DNA from: an uncultured Acetobacteraceae bacterium
GTDB taxonomy: Bacteria; Pseudomonadota; Alphaproteobacteria; Acetobacterales; Acetobacteraceae
Reading direction: 5' to 3'
DNA length: 64,000 nt
NCBI GenBank assembly: GCA_903895595.1
Contig: CAITUP010000031.1
Location: 1-64,000 of the forward strand
Positions 17,072 to 25,709 of the stretch are shown in pieces (position 1 is the stretch's first letter; every line of letters starts with the position of its first letter). Below the pieces are notes generated by a model. It did no database searches. It saw nothing but the letters and a program-made list of their open reading frames with translations, and had not been told where the DNA came from. A program made the position numbers and the translations under genes.

Positions 17072-18349
17072 TTAAGCTGTAGCCAACGCCCGCGCCGGCA
17101 TGATCGGCCGCCGTGTCATAACCAGCGTCGCCAGCGCCCCGATCAGCGGCAAAGTCCCAGCCACGAAGAACGCCCCGTCGAAGCTGCCGGTCAGCCCCAC
17201 CACGTACCCCGTCACGATGGGCGCGGACAATCCAAACGTGTTGCCCCCGACCACCGTGATGCTGGTCACCTTGCCGATATCCGACCGGTTGCGCACCAGA
17301 TCCGTCACCAGCGCGAAATTCAGCGCGCTCCCGGCCGACCCGAGTGCTCGTATGAACGCCAGCAGGACAATGATGATCCAAAGCTGGTCCAGCATCGGCA
17401 CGAACAGGAAGGACGCGGCCCCGACCAGCATCAGTGCAACTGCCGAACGACGCGCGCCCGCATGCACCGCCTCCTTCGTCAACACGTGATCGCTGAGCTT
17501 TCCCAGGCAAATCGCGAGAATCGACGCGATTCCGAACGGCACCGCCGTCAGCATCCCCGCGTTCATCACGCTCAACCCCTTTGCCTGCTGCAAGTAGCTC
17601 GGCAACCAGGTCAGCAGCATATAGCCGCCGTAAACCTCGCAGCCCTGAGTCAGGAACAAGCCCCAAACGCTGCGGAGACCGAGCAGATACCACAACGACG
17701 AGGACGGCTGTTCCGCGAGGTGCACCGTGCTTTCGCCGTCCCGTTCGCGCAGAATTTTGTCGCGTTCGGCGGTTTTTAGCCAACCCACTCGCTCCGGCTT
17801 GTCGAACACGAAATACCACAACGCCAACCAGATGAACCCGATGGAACCGGCGGCGATAAACCCGGTGCGCCAGCCCCAGGTCGCGACGATCCAGGAGATC
17901 GCGATGGCGCCCGCCGCTGGGCCAAACGCTGCCCCGGCGCCGAAAATAGCGTTGGCCAGCCCGCGTTCCGACGCCGGGAACCACTCCCGGATAATGCGGT
18001 TGGATGCCGGCCAACTGGTCGATTCCCCCATGCCCATGACGACGCGGGTGATGACCATGAACAACCAGCCGGTGGAAAATCCCGTCATCATTGTCGCCGC
18101 GGACCACAGCCCGATGCCCAGGCCATTCACAACCTTCCCGCCGTAACGATCCACCAGCAACCCGACAGGGATCAGGCACAGGACGTAGAACCACAGGAAC
18201 GACGACAGCAGGTAACCCATATCGATGGCGGACAAACCGAATTCGGTGGAAATCGGTTTCGCCGCGACCGATAGCGCTACCCGGTCGGCGTAATTGATGG
18301 AGGTCAGCGTGAACAGAAACAGGCAGACCCAACCACGGCGGATGTTCAT
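17072..18349 (-). CDS. MFS transporter, anion:cation symporter type
   Basis: A 425-residue, 12-helix major facilitator. The N-terminus WVCLFLFTLTSINYADRVAL and the motif GLLVDRYGGKVVNGLGIGLW after helix 2 are characteristic of the sugar-acid/aromatic-acid anion:cation symporter branch (ExuT, GudP, phthalate permeases). A second hallmark is RVVMGMGESTSWPASNRIIR in helix 4. It lies 5 nt after an acyl-CoA dehydrogenase gene and is the last metabolic gene of the catabolic operon. It probably imports the organic acid that the operon degrades. Confidence 0.92.
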   Translation of the reverse strand: MNIRRGWVCLFLFTLTSINYADRVALSVAAKPISTEFGLSAIDMGYLLSSFLWFYVLCLIPVGLLVDRYGGKVVNGLGIGLWSAATMMTGFSTGWLFMVITRVVMGMGESTSWPASNRIIREWFPASERGLANAIFGAGAAFGPAAGAIAISWIVATWGWRTGFIAAGSIGFIWLALWYFVFDKPERVGWLKTAERDKILRERDGESTVHLAEQPSSSLWYLLGLRSVWGLFLTQGCEVYGGYMLLTWLPSYLQQAKGLSVMNAGMLTAVPFGIASILAICLGKLSDHVLTKEAVHAGARRSAVALMLVGAASFLFVPMLDQLWIIIVLLAFIRALGSAGSALNFALVTDLVRNRSDIGKVTSITVVGGNTFGLSAPIVTGYVVGLTGSFDGAFFVAGTLPLIGALATLVMTRRPIMPARALATA

Positions 18350-18354
18350 GTCGC

Positions 18355-19437
18355 TTATTCCCCGGCCAGAATCGGCCAGAGCCGGTCGGCGCCCTTGCCG
18401 CAGAAATAGTTACCGACCTTCACCGCCCATTCCGGATCGGAGCCGAACTCTTCCCGCCAAGACCACAGCCGGCGCGTGGCCAGTTGCAGGGAATATTCCT
18501 TGGTGAAGCCGATGGCGCCGTGCACCTGATGCGCCAACTCGCAGGCCAGGGTGGCGGCCTCGCCGACGCGGGTTTTGGCGATGGCGATCTGGAATTCCTC
18601 CCGTTCGTCGTCGCCGCAACCCAGGGACTGGATGCCGAGGTTGGCGGCTGCCACCGCGACCGCTGTCTGTTCCGACAGCACCGCGAGGTTTTGCTGCACC
18701 GCCTGGAATTTCGAGATCGGCCGTCCGAACTGCTGGCGTTCCTGTGCGTAGGTGACCGCGAGGTCCATCGCCCGTTCCAACGCCCCCGACATCATCGTCG
18801 CCCGCGCCAGCGCGCCCCGCCGATACAGCGCCGCTCGGGACACGCCTTCGCCCAAAGGCGCGACGGAGTCCGACGAAACGTGGAAATTATCGAAGGTCAG
18901 CGTGTCGCGGGATTCGTTGGCGATGTTCTTCCCTTTGGCTGGCGAAGGTGCGCCGGAGCCTTCCAGCACGACCGCCATTTCCCCGTCGGGTCCATCGGCG
19001 ATCAGCACGATCTTTTCGGCATGGCTGGCGTAGGGCAGCCGGCTCGCGGTGCCGTTCAGGCGCCAGCCGTTGCCGTCGCGGGTCAATGCCAGTTTGTCGG
19101 CGGCCCGCACCGGCCCCACGGTCATCGGCCCGTCGCCGATTTCCAGCCCGGCCGAGGACGCGACCCAGCCCGCCAGCATCGTTTCCGCCAGCGGAATGGG
19201 GGCGGAGAAGCGGCCGGCCACGCGCAAAGCCGCGTACAGGTCCGACCATTCCGCATCGGCACCGCCCGCGGATTCCGGCAGCGCCGCCAAGGGCACCCCG
19301 GTCTCGCTGACCGCGCGCCACAGATCGGCGGCGAACACGCCTGTTTCGGCGGCATCGACCACTTGCTTGGTGCAAAGGTCCTCGAAAAGACGCCCCATGC
19401 TCTCCAGCAGCATCCTGGTTTCGTCGCGAATTGCCAT
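18355..19437 (-). CDS. Acyl-CoA dehydrogenase family protein (small subunit type)
   Basis: A 360-residue flavoprotein. FAD/acyl-CoA dehydrogenase marks are the C-terminal ELAHQVHGAIGFTKEYSLQL and the middle VTYAQERQQFGRPISKFQAV. Its N-terminal half is divergent and shorter than in stand-alone enzymes. It directly follows another acyl-CoA dehydrogenase gene (14-nt gap). Tandem unequal pairs of this kind are known to assemble as alpha2beta2 enzymes in steroid side-chain degradation, where one subunit lacks full catalytic residues. Whether that holds here is inference. Confidence 0.9.
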   Translation of the reverse strand: MAIRDETRMLLESMGRLFEDLCTKQVVDAAETGVFAADLWRAVSETGVPLAALPESAGGADAEWSDLYAALRVAGRFSAPIPLAETMLAGWVASSAGLEIGDGPMTVGPVRAADKLALTRDGNGWRLNGTASRLPYASHAEKIVLIADGPDGEMAVVLEGSGAPSPAKGKNIANESRDTLTFDNFHVSSDSVAPLGEGVSRAALYRRGALARATMMSGALERAMDLAVTYAQERQQFGRPISKFQAVQQNLAVLSEQTAVAVAAANLGIQSLGCGDDEREEFQIAIAKTRVGEAATLACELAHQVHGAIGFTKEYSLQLATRRLWSWREEFGSDPEWAVKVGNYFCGKGADRLWPILAGE

Positions 19438-19451
19438 GATGGGGGACTCCC

Positions 19452-20600
19452 TTACCGAAGGCCGAGGCCGCGGGCGATAATCCCGCGCAGGATTTCACGA
19501 GTGCCGCCCTGGATCGACAGGCGCGGCGCGTTCATCGTGGAACGGGCGAGCATCGAGGCATAAAGATCGATCGCCTCCAGTTCCGGTTCGGTTGCGAACA
19601 ATTGGCGCGCCACGACCGGAATATCCTGCTCGTAGCGGGTGCCAAGGTCCTTCACGACCGCGGATTCGTTGTTCGGTTGCAATCCTTCCATCAGCATGCC
19701 GGCGATCGACACCGACATGGAGCGCAACGTCGCCAGTTGGGAAATCAGTTTGCCGAGCGCGGCGGCGGTGGAACGGTCGGGGGTCGGACCGGCCATGCGG
19801 ATCATCTGTTGCAGCATCTGGAACAGCACCAAAAACCGGTCCGGCGCGCTGCGCTCGAACGCCAGTTCGCTGGTGAGCTGGTTCCAGCCGTTGCCCTCTT
19901 TGCCCAGGAGCAAATGATCGGGGACGAACACGTCGGTGAGAAAGATTTCGTTGAAATGGTGCTCGCCCAGCAGGTTGATCACGGGGCGGATTTCGACGCC
20001 GGGGGTTTTCAGGTCCAGCAGGAACTGAGTCGCACCGGCATGGCGGTCGTTCGCATCGACGTCGTCGGACGACATTTTGCAGAACAGGATCGCGTAGTCG
20101 GCGTTATGCGCGTTGGATGTCCACAGCTTGGTGCCGTTGATGCGGTAGCCGCCATCCACCTTCACCGCGCGAGTCCGGGTGCCGGCGACGTCGGAACCGG
20201 CGTTGGGCTCGCTCATGCCGATGCAGAAGGTCAGTTCCCCGGCGGCGATTTTCGGGCAGAAGAAGTTCTTCTGCTCCTCGGTGCCGAAGCGCAGAATATT
20301 CGGGCCGCTTTGGCGGTCGCCGGTGTAGTGCGCCGACAAGGGCGCGCCGGCCACCAGCATTTCCTCGATCACGACGTAGCGTTCGAAGGATGTGCGTTCG
20401 TGGCCGCCATACTGTTTCGGCCATGTCATCCCGATCCAGCCTTTTTTCCCCATCGCCTGGCTGAATTCGGGGTTATGCTCGCCACGGGTGAAGCCCATGA
20501 CGTCTTTGTGTTCTTCGATGAACGCCCGCACCTCGCCGCGAATTTTAATCGCTTCGGGTGGCAGCTCGACCGGATCGAACCGGAACATTGGCGTTGCCAT
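19452..20600 (-). CDS. Acyl-CoA dehydrogenase family protein (large subunit type)
   Basis: A 382-residue acyl-CoA dehydrogenase. Motifs are WPKQYGGHERTSFERYVVIE, FCIGMSEPNAGSDVAGTRTR for FAD and substrate contact, YRINGTKLWTSNAHNADYAI, and the C-terminal LSIQGGTREILRGIIARGLG. The position just before G-T in the last motif is Gly, not the Glu used as base in medium-chain enzymes. The base may instead be the Glu of ELAFERSAPDRF, as in other branches; this is inference. It is next to a second acyl-CoA dehydrogenase and 18 nt after an LLM oxidoreductase gene. Confidence 0.93.
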   Translation of the reverse strand: MATPMFRFDPVELPPEAIKIRGEVRAFIEEHKDVMGFTRGEHNPEFSQAMGKKGWIGMTWPKQYGGHERTSFERYVVIEEMLVAGAPLSAHYTGDRQSGPNILRFGTEEQKNFFCPKIAAGELTFCIGMSEPNAGSDVAGTRTRAVKVDGGYRINGTKLWTSNAHNADYAILFCKMSSDDVDANDRHAGATQFLLDLKTPGVEIRPVINLLGEHHFNEIFLTDVFVPDHLLLGKEGNGWNQLTSELAFERSAPDRFLVLFQMLQQMIRMAGPTPDRSTAAALGKLISQLATLRSMSVSIAGMLMEGLQPNNESAVVKDLGTRYEQDIPVVARQLFATEPELEAIDLYASMLARSTMNAPRLSIQGGTREILRGIIARGLGLR

Positions 20601-20618
20601 GGTCGTCTCCCTTTGTAT

Positions 20619-21665
20619 TTACCAGTTCGTGTCGAAACCCGCGAAGGTGTGCGGGATGCGTTTGATGTCGGTAACCAGATCGCGCGCGAGGCCCACCGGG
20701 GTGCCGGGCGGAAAATGGATGTCCACGGAATCGGCGGCACCACCGAAACGGCGTTCGACCTCCGCGGGCAATTCCGCGAAGGTGCCGCAGGCTGCGAAGA
20801 TGCGCACGGTATCGTCGGATACCTGAGCGCCCATTTCGGCCCAGCGGCCTTCCACGGACATGCGGTGCAGTTTCAGACCCAGGTCCTGCAGCCCGTGCAG
20901 CGCCAGAATGGGCAAATACGTCCGCGTCGAGCCGTAAAATCCGATGCGGCGACGGGCCTTTTCCATTTCCGCCGCGACGGTGGCTTCATCGGGGCCGGTG
21001 CAGACGAAACCGCCGCCATGAATGTCGAAATGCGCGCGGGACCGGCCGGACCGGCGCATGCCCTCCGCCATTTGCGGCATGCAGACTTCTTCCAGGTATT
21101 TGCGGGAACAAATCGGGTGCAGCCGCACGCCGTCGGCCACCTGCCCGGCAACGCGCAGCATCGCTTCCCCGACTGCCGCGATGGTCACCGGGACCATCGG
21201 CAGCCCGGTCGGTTCGGGCGAGAAATCCGGCGTCATCAACGACAATTTGTAGTGCGGGCTGTCGAACGCCAGCTTCCCCCGGGTTTCCCAGCATTTCCAG
21301 ATCGCCCGCAGCGCCAGCACGTAATCGCGCATGCGCGGGGCCGGCGCGGTCCAGGGGATGCCGAAGCGGCGCTCATTATGCCCCTTCACCTGACTGCCCA
21401 GCCCCAGAACGAAACGTCCGTTGGAATTGGCGTGCAGGTCCCATGCTTGACCGGCCAGCACGGTCGGGCTGCGCGGGAAGGCGACCACCACGGACGGCGT
21501 CAGTTCCACCTTTTCCGTTACCATTGCCGCCAGGGCCAGCGGTGTCAGCACGTCGTGGCCGAGTTCCACAGTCATGACGGCATCGAACCCAGCGGCCTCG
21601 GCATCCCGAGCGGCTTGGGGGACTTCGTTCCAGTGGCGCTGGGGGAGAATTGTGTAAACGCGCAT
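20619..21665 (-). CDS. LLM-class oxidoreductase (F420-type subfamily)
   Basis: A 348-residue luciferase-like barrel enzyme. Evidence is ARDAEAAGFDAVMTVELGHD, PSVVVAFPRSPTVLAGQAWD, FVLGLGSQVKGHNERRFGIP and PVTIAAVGEAMLRVAGQVAD. The R-S-P-x-x-L-A/G pattern and GLGSQVKGHNERRFG match a subfamily usually described as F420-dependent, often found beside acyl-CoA dehydrogenases and SDRs. Whether this organism makes F420 cannot be judged from the window. The gene lies 5 nt after the SDR gene, deep inside the catabolic operon, and is expected to oxidise or reduce a pathway intermediate. Confidence 0.9.
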   Translation of the reverse strand: MRVYTILPQRHWNEVPQAARDAEAAGFDAVMTVELGHDVLTPLALAAMVTEKVELTPSVVVAFPRSPTVLAGQAWDLHANSNGRFVLGLGSQVKGHNERRFGIPWTAPAPRMRDYVLALRAIWKCWETRGKLAFDSPHYKLSLMTPDFSPEPTGLPMVPVTIAAVGEAMLRVAGQVADGVRLHPICSRKYLEEVCMPQMAEGMRRSGRSRAHFDIHGGGFVCTGPDEATVAAEMEKARRRIGFYGSTRTYLPILALHGLQDLGLKLHRMSVEGRWAEMGAQVSDDTVRIFAACGTFAELPAEVERRFGGAADSVDIHFPPGTPVGLARDLVTDIKRIPHTFAGFDTNW

Positions 21666-21670
21666 TTAAA

Positions 21671-22417
21671 TCACACCATTGTCAGGCCGCCGGAGACGCT
21701 GATCGCCTGTCCGGTCATGTAAGCGGCATCGTCCGAGAGAAGGAACGCGATCATTCCCGCGTAGTCGGCCGGCTGGCCGATCCGGCGCAGCGGAATTGCT
21801 TTCGCCAGCGCGTCGCCCAGGTTCGTGCCGTTCGTGAAATTCTCGAACAGCGGGGTGTCGGTCGGGCCGGGGCACAAGGCGTTCAACGTCACGCCCTTGC
21901 GCGCCAGCTCCCGCGCCATGGTCTTGGTAAACGCGATGATCCCGCCTTTGCAGGCGGAATAAACCGCTTCCCCGGACGAACCGACCCGTCCGGCGTCGGA
22001 GGCGACGTTCACCACACGTCCCGATCCCCGCTGCGCCATGCCGCGCACGACGACGTGGTGCATGACCAGGGGGCCGTTCAGGTTGATGCGGATGACTTTT
22101 TCCCAGAACGCCTCATCGGTATCGAGGAACGGGACCGGTGTGTCCCAGCCGGCGACATTGGCCAGCCCGTCGGTAGGGCCTCTTGCATGTTCGAAGGCTT
22201 CCATCGCGGCGGTGACCTGGGCGCGGTTGGCGATGTCGACGCCGAAGGCCAGGGCTTGGCCTCCGGCGCAGGCGGCGGCGGTTTCCTCCGCACCTTCTGC
22301 GTTCAGATCGAAAATGCCAACGACGCAGCCTTCGTTGGCAAGACGCAGCGCCGCTTCCCGGCCGATGCCGCTGGCACCGCCGGTCAGGATTATTTTTTTG
22401 TCTTGGAGTCCCCGCAT
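21671..22417 (-). CDS. Short-chain dehydrogenase/reductase (SDR)
   Basis: A 248-residue classical SDR. The cofactor motif is ILTGGASGIGREAALRLAN; NVAGWDTPVPF takes the place of NNAG; the catalytic set is S (in VVNVASDAG), Y and K in AVYSACKGGIIAFTKTMARE; the C-terminal loop is VSGGLTMV. Asp in VVGIFDLNAEG suggests preference for NAD over NADP. It is 3 nt downstream of the isomerase gene. It probably oxidises a hydroxyacyl-type intermediate made by the two dehydrogenases. Confidence 0.93.
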   Translation of the reverse strand: MRGLQDKKIILTGGASGIGREAALRLANEGCVVGIFDLNAEGAEETAAACAGGQALAFGVDIANRAQVTAAMEAFEHARGPTDGLANVAGWDTPVPFLDTDEAFWEKVIRINLNGPLVMHHVVVRGMAQRGSGRVVNVASDAGRVGSSGEAVYSACKGGIIAFTKTMARELARKGVTLNALCPGPTDTPLFENFTNGTNLGDALAKAIPLRRIGQPADYAGMIAFLLSDDAAYMTGQAISVSGGLTMV

Positions 22418-22420
22418 GAT

Positions 22421-23026
22421 TTATCCCCGAGCAAGTCGGCGCTGGACGAATTCCAACCGGTCCTGGCCCCAGAAAATGTCCTCGCCGATCACGTAGCAAG
22501 GCGCACCGAATACCCCTCGAGCGAGGGCGGCTTCGGTGTCGACCTTGCGGCGGGCGGCCCATTGCGGATCGGCGCCCAGCTTCAACACCGCATCCGCATT
22601 CAACCCGACATCGCGGATTAGCTCCGCCAGCGTATCCAGATTGCCGGGGTTCTTTTCGTCCTGCCACACGGCTTTCAGCACGCGATGCGCCAGCTTGATC
22701 GCCGGGGCGTCGCCCACGGTTTCCCGCAGGCCGATCACGCAGGCCGAGGATGGCATTTCGGCCGAGGGAAAATGCTTGGGCTGGATATTGATGGGGATGC
22801 CCAGATGGTCGCGCCAGCGTGCCAGTTCCTGCAAGCGGTAGGCTTGGCGCTGCGCCGAGCGCTTCGGCAACGGCAAGCCGCCGGAGCCGGCGAAAATCTC
22901 GCCGAAATCCACCGGGTAAATCCGGAGGGAGGCGCCGTACGCCATGGCCATCGCCTCGATCCGGGCGGCGCCCAGATGGGTCCAGGGTGAGTTCAAGGAA
23001 GCGTAGTAGTCGATGTGTAAGGCCAT
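22421..23026 (-). CDS. 2-hydroxychromene-2-carboxylate isomerase-like DsbA-family protein
   Basis: A 201-residue thioredoxin-fold protein of the DsbA/kappa-GST group. IDYYASLNSPWTHLGAARIE carries the S-P pair that in NahD-type isomerases supplies the glutathione-binding serine. Then come IYPVDFGEIFAGSGGLPLP and the C-terminal GVFGAPCYVIGEDIFWGQDR with its cis-Pro. Known relatives isomerise hydroxychromene carboxylate in naphthalene breakdown using glutathione. In this operon it more likely isomerises another cyclic intermediate, which is inference from the neighbouring acyl-CoA dehydrogenases. Confidence 0.9.
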   Translation of the reverse strand: MALHIDYYASLNSPWTHLGAARIEAMAMAYGASLRIYPVDFGEIFAGSGGLPLPKRSAQRQAYRLQELARWRDHLGIPINIQPKHFPSAEMPSSACVIGLRETVGDAPAIKLAHRVLKAVWQDEKNPGNLDTLAELIRDVGLNADAVLKLGADPQWAARRKVDTEAALARGVFGAPCYVIGEDIFWGQDRLEFVQRRLARG

Positions 23027-23075
23027 GGATCGTCCCCGGTTGTTCGGCGGGAACGATCCTGCGGGAGGACAGCCG

Positions 23076-23825
23076 CTAGAGCAACTGCCCGCCGTCCACC
23101 ACGATGGTTTGGCCGGTCACCCACGACGCCAAGGGCGAGGCCAGGAACATCACGACGTTCGACACTTCCTCCGGTGTGCCGAGCCGGCCGAAGGGGATGG
23201 AGCTCAGCACGGCGTTATACAGCCGCGGCGGCTCTTCCCGCTTGCGCCGGTCCCACACGCCACCCGGGAATTCGATGGAACCGGGTGCGACACCGTTCAC
23301 CCGGATGCCGTCGCGGGCGTACATCGCGGCCTGGGTGTTGGTGTAGTGGATCACCGCCGCCTTGATCGCCCCGTAAGGCGGTTGCCGCGCGGCCGAACGC
23401 AGGGCGGAGATCGACGATGTGTTGATGACGGACCCCTTGCCCGCCTTCAGGAACGGCAGCGCGGCATGGGTGGCGTGCACGATTGCCATCATGTCGATGG
23501 CCATGCTGGTCATCCAGCCCTTCTCGTCGTCCGAGGACCCGAAGGCGGAGGCGTTGTTCACCAGCACATCGATCCCGCCCAACGAGGCCGCGGCATCGGC
23601 GATGTAAGCCTCGATCTCGGCCTGGTTGCCAAGATCCGCGGACCCCGCATGAGCCTTATGCCCAAGCGCGGCGACTTCCAAACGGGTTGCCTCAAGCGTG
23701 TCGGCGCCGCGCGCGCAGATCGACACATCCGCGCCGGCCGCCGCGAAGCCCAGCGCCATTGCTCGGCCGATTCCGCGGCTGCCGCCGCAGATGACGACTT
23801 TCTTGTTGTTGAAATCGAATGTCAT
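23076..23825 (-). CDS. Short-chain dehydrogenase/reductase (SDR)
   Basis: A 249-residue classical SDR, distinct from the one at 21.7 kb. Cofactor motif VVICGGSRGIGRAMALGFAA; NNASAF motif near residue 92; catalytic Ser in VINTSSISALRSAARQ and Tyr-x-x-x-Lys in PPYGAIKAAVIHYTNTQ; C-terminal SWVTGQTIVVDGGQLL. The Cys-Ala-Arg after the second strand (VSICARGADTL) suggests NADPH rather than NADH. It lies 78 nt after the hydrolase gene and 49 nt before the isomerase gene. Confidence 0.93.
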   Translation of the reverse strand: MTFDFNNKKVVICGGSRGIGRAMALGFAAAGADVSICARGADTLEATRLEVAALGHKAHAGSADLGNQAEIEAYIADAAASLGGIDVLVNNASAFGSSDDEKGWMTSMAIDMMAIVHATHAALPFLKAGKGSVINTSSISALRSAARQPPYGAIKAAVIHYTNTQAAMYARDGIRVNGVAPGSIEFPGGVWDRRKREEPPRLYNAVLSSIPFGRLGTPEEVSNVVMFLASPLASWVTGQTIVVDGGQLL

Positions 23826-23903
23826 GGTGGCCCTTGGAGGTTGGAGAACACGGGCCCGGATAGTCCTTCACGCCGCTTGCCGATGCAACCGCCAGCGGGG
23901 GCA

Positions 23904-24980
23904 TCAGCCGCCCAAAAACCAATCCAGAATGGCGGGGTTCTCGTCGCGCGGGTAGACGTGGGACAGATCGGCGATCTCCCGATAAACCACATTCGCCCCC
24001 GCCGCCCGCAGCATTTGTTGCGAGGTCCGTGCCATGTCGACGGGGAACATCCAGTCTTTGGCGCCGTGGATCAGGTAGATCGGTAACCCCTGTATCCGCT
24101 CCGGCTCGCTGACGGACAGCAGCATCGGGTGGAAGCTGGCGGCGCAGGGCGCGAGGTGGGTGAAGGGCGAGTCCGCGCCCAGGCCGCTCAGCAGCGTGAA
24201 AGTGCCGCCGTCGCTCATGCCGGTCAGCAGGCGCCGCGCCGGGTCGATGGCGCAATGGCGTCCGACGTCGGCCAGGATGGCGGCCAGTTTGGCGGAATCG
24301 ACCTCCGGGTCCATCAGCGACCACGTATCCCCGCGTGCCGTGGGGGAGACGAGGATGCAGCCGCGCGACCGAGCCTCCCGCAGCCAGGACCAGAGGAACA
24401 GGCGGCCGTGGCCGGCGCCGCCGTGCAGCGCGAAAACGATCGGCGCGGGTTTCGTCAGGTCCAGGTATTCCGGGATGTAAATGGTGAAGCCGCCGCGCAT
24501 GCCGGTTTCGTTGCTGGCATGCATGACGCTGGTGCCATCCGGCGGTGCGACGCCGAGGCGGGCGAGCAGGACGGTGTCGTCCCGCCGGGACTGTTCCAGG
24601 AAAAAGCGGCTGACCGGCGGCAACATATTGGCCACCTGATACAATGCCTCCTGCGCCCGCCCGGTTTGCCGCAGCGCTCGGCTGGCGGCGAATTGCGGGT
24701 TGGGTTGCGAAGGCGCGTCCCGCAGGCCTGACGCCGCGTGCAGCGTGTGCTTGGCGGCCTCGGCAAAGACGTCGCGGAATGGGTGCATTTGCTCAGGCCA
24801 GGGCGCCGCGTTGAACGCAGTCAGCGCCTGTTCGATTTGCTGCTCCAGATCGCCCAGCGGTTCGGCAAGCGCCGGTGTGACGGGCGGAAGAAGAAAGCGG
24901 CCGATCGCCTCCAACCGGTCCAGCGTCGCCAGCAACGGCACCAGGAGGGCCGCGATGATGTCCGGCATTCTGTCGCTCAT
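23904..24980 (-). CDS. Alpha/beta hydrolase, PHB-depolymerase/Feruloyl-esterase-like
   Basis: A 358-residue hydrolase. The C-terminal 230 residues form the alpha/beta fold: PIVFALHGGAGHGRLFLWSW (oxyanion region), nucleophile elbow LLTGMSDGGTFTLLS (G-x-S-x-G with Ser), an acid in HGAKDWMFPVDMA, and His in ADLSHVYPRDENPAIL. The N-terminal 130 residues are helical with no motif I know and may be a lid or oligomerisation part. No signal peptide is visible. It is the first gene of the catabolic operon and may release the substrate from an ester. Confidence 0.82.
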   Translation of the reverse strand: MSDRMPDIIAALLVPLLATLDRLEAIGRFLLPPVTPALAEPLGDLEQQIEQALTAFNAAPWPEQMHPFRDVFAEAAKHTLHAASGLRDAPSQPNPQFAASRALRQTGRAQEALYQVANMLPPVSRFFLEQSRRDDTVLLARLGVAPPDGTSVMHASNETGMRGGFTIYIPEYLDLTKPAPIVFALHGGAGHGRLFLWSWLREARSRGCILVSPTARGDTWSLMDPEVDSAKLAAILADVGRHCAIDPARRLLTGMSDGGTFTLLSGLGADSPFTHLAPCAASFHPMLLSVSEPERIQGLPIYLIHGAKDWMFPVDMARTSQQMLRAAGANVVYREIADLSHVYPRDENPAILDWFLGG

Positions 24981-25145
24981 GGCGATGCTCCGTGCGTGAG
25001 TGGGTCACAGACAAGGGGAAGGGGCGCGGGAGCGCAAGGCCCGAGCAAAAAAGTAGCCCATGTTAACGGTTGCTTAATCTTTGCTGGGTAGATTCTCGCA
25101 GCAGGCGCGAATGAACGGCTTGCTGTTTCTGCGGGATGCCCGTAT

Positions 25146-25451
25146 ATTACGCTCACAGATGAGTTCGAATGGGACGACAGGAAGGCCGCCAGGAACCTTC
25201 GCGTTCACGGGATAGCCTTCGAGACCGCGACGGAGGTGTTCGACGACGCCATGGCGTACGAATGGCAGGACGATACCCCAGGCACGGGGGAGGAGCGCTT
25301 TCTGACCCTCGGTATGTCGGGAAGCGGCGTGCTTCTGGTTGTCTCTACCCTGCGAGGCGAACGCATTCGCCTGATATCGGCCCGGCGGGCGGAACATTAT
25401 GAAAGAATGGCGTACCGCGATGGACACCGTAGCAAATTGGACCGCCCCTGA
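25146..25451 (+). pseudogene. BrnT-family toxin without a recognisable start codon
   Basis: The reading frame encodes an unmistakable BrnT-type ribonuclease toxin: EFEWDDRKAARNLRVHGIAF, ERFLTLGMSGSGVLLVVS, RGERIRLISARRAEHYERMA. The frame is open from 25092, yet it holds no ATG, GTG or TTG before 25236. Starting at that GTG would delete the conserved N-terminal third (the ORF track's 71-residue version). An ATG at 25136 (GGGATGCCCGTAT) is one base out of frame. So either translation begins at the ATT at 25146, or a one-base insertion or start-codon loss has inactivated the gene. The coordinates given are the part with family similarity. Confidence 0.65.
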
Positions 25452-25707
25452 GGCAGACAACGACGGCGATGTTGCACCGCTGACGCCGGATCGTATCGCG
25501 CGTCTGAAGGAAACCCCGCGGATCAAGATCATCAGGCGTGCCCTGCGTCTGTCGCAGGAAGAATTCGCCGCGCGCTACCGCATTCCGGTCGGAACGCTCC
25601 GCGATTGGGAGCAAGGCCGTTACGAACCGGATGCCGCGGCGCGGGCGTATCTGCACGTCATCGCCCGCGAACCCGAAATGGTTCGGCGGGCTTTGGACGC
25701 GGGTTAG
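25399..25707 (+). CDS. XRE-type helix-turn-helix antitoxin
   Basis: A 102-residue protein with a central XRE helix-turn-helix: RIARLKETPRIKIIRRALRL, then SQEEFAARYRIPVGTLRDWE with recognition helix PVGTLRDWEQGRYEPD. This is the typical antitoxin end ARAYLHVIAREPEMVRRAL. It overlaps the 3' end of the BrnT reading frame by 53 bases and is clearly its operon partner. Classic BrnA antitoxins are ribbon-helix-helix proteins, but HTH partners of BrnT toxins are also common. It should bind DNA and autoregulate. An alternative start is ATG at 25420. Confidence 0.85.
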   Translation: MKEWRTAMDTVANWTAPEADNDGDVAPLTPDRIARLKETPRIKIIRRALRLSQEEFAARYRIPVGTLRDWEQGRYEPDAAARAYLHVIAREPEMVRRALDAG

Positions 25708-25709
25708 AA

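Noticed and set aside
16413-18332. A single 639-residue minus-strand protein
   Set aside because: Only its last 196 residues (Uma2 family) are real. The first part lies out of frame over the MFS transporter gene.
19602-21722. A 706-residue plus-strand ORF across two minus-strand genes
   Set aside because: It spans an acyl-CoA dehydrogenase and an LLM gene on the opposite strand and has the low-complexity composition of a shadow frame.
25169-25402. A 77-residue ORF within the BrnT region
   Set aside because: It is an out-of-frame reading; the conserved BrnT protein is in another frame.
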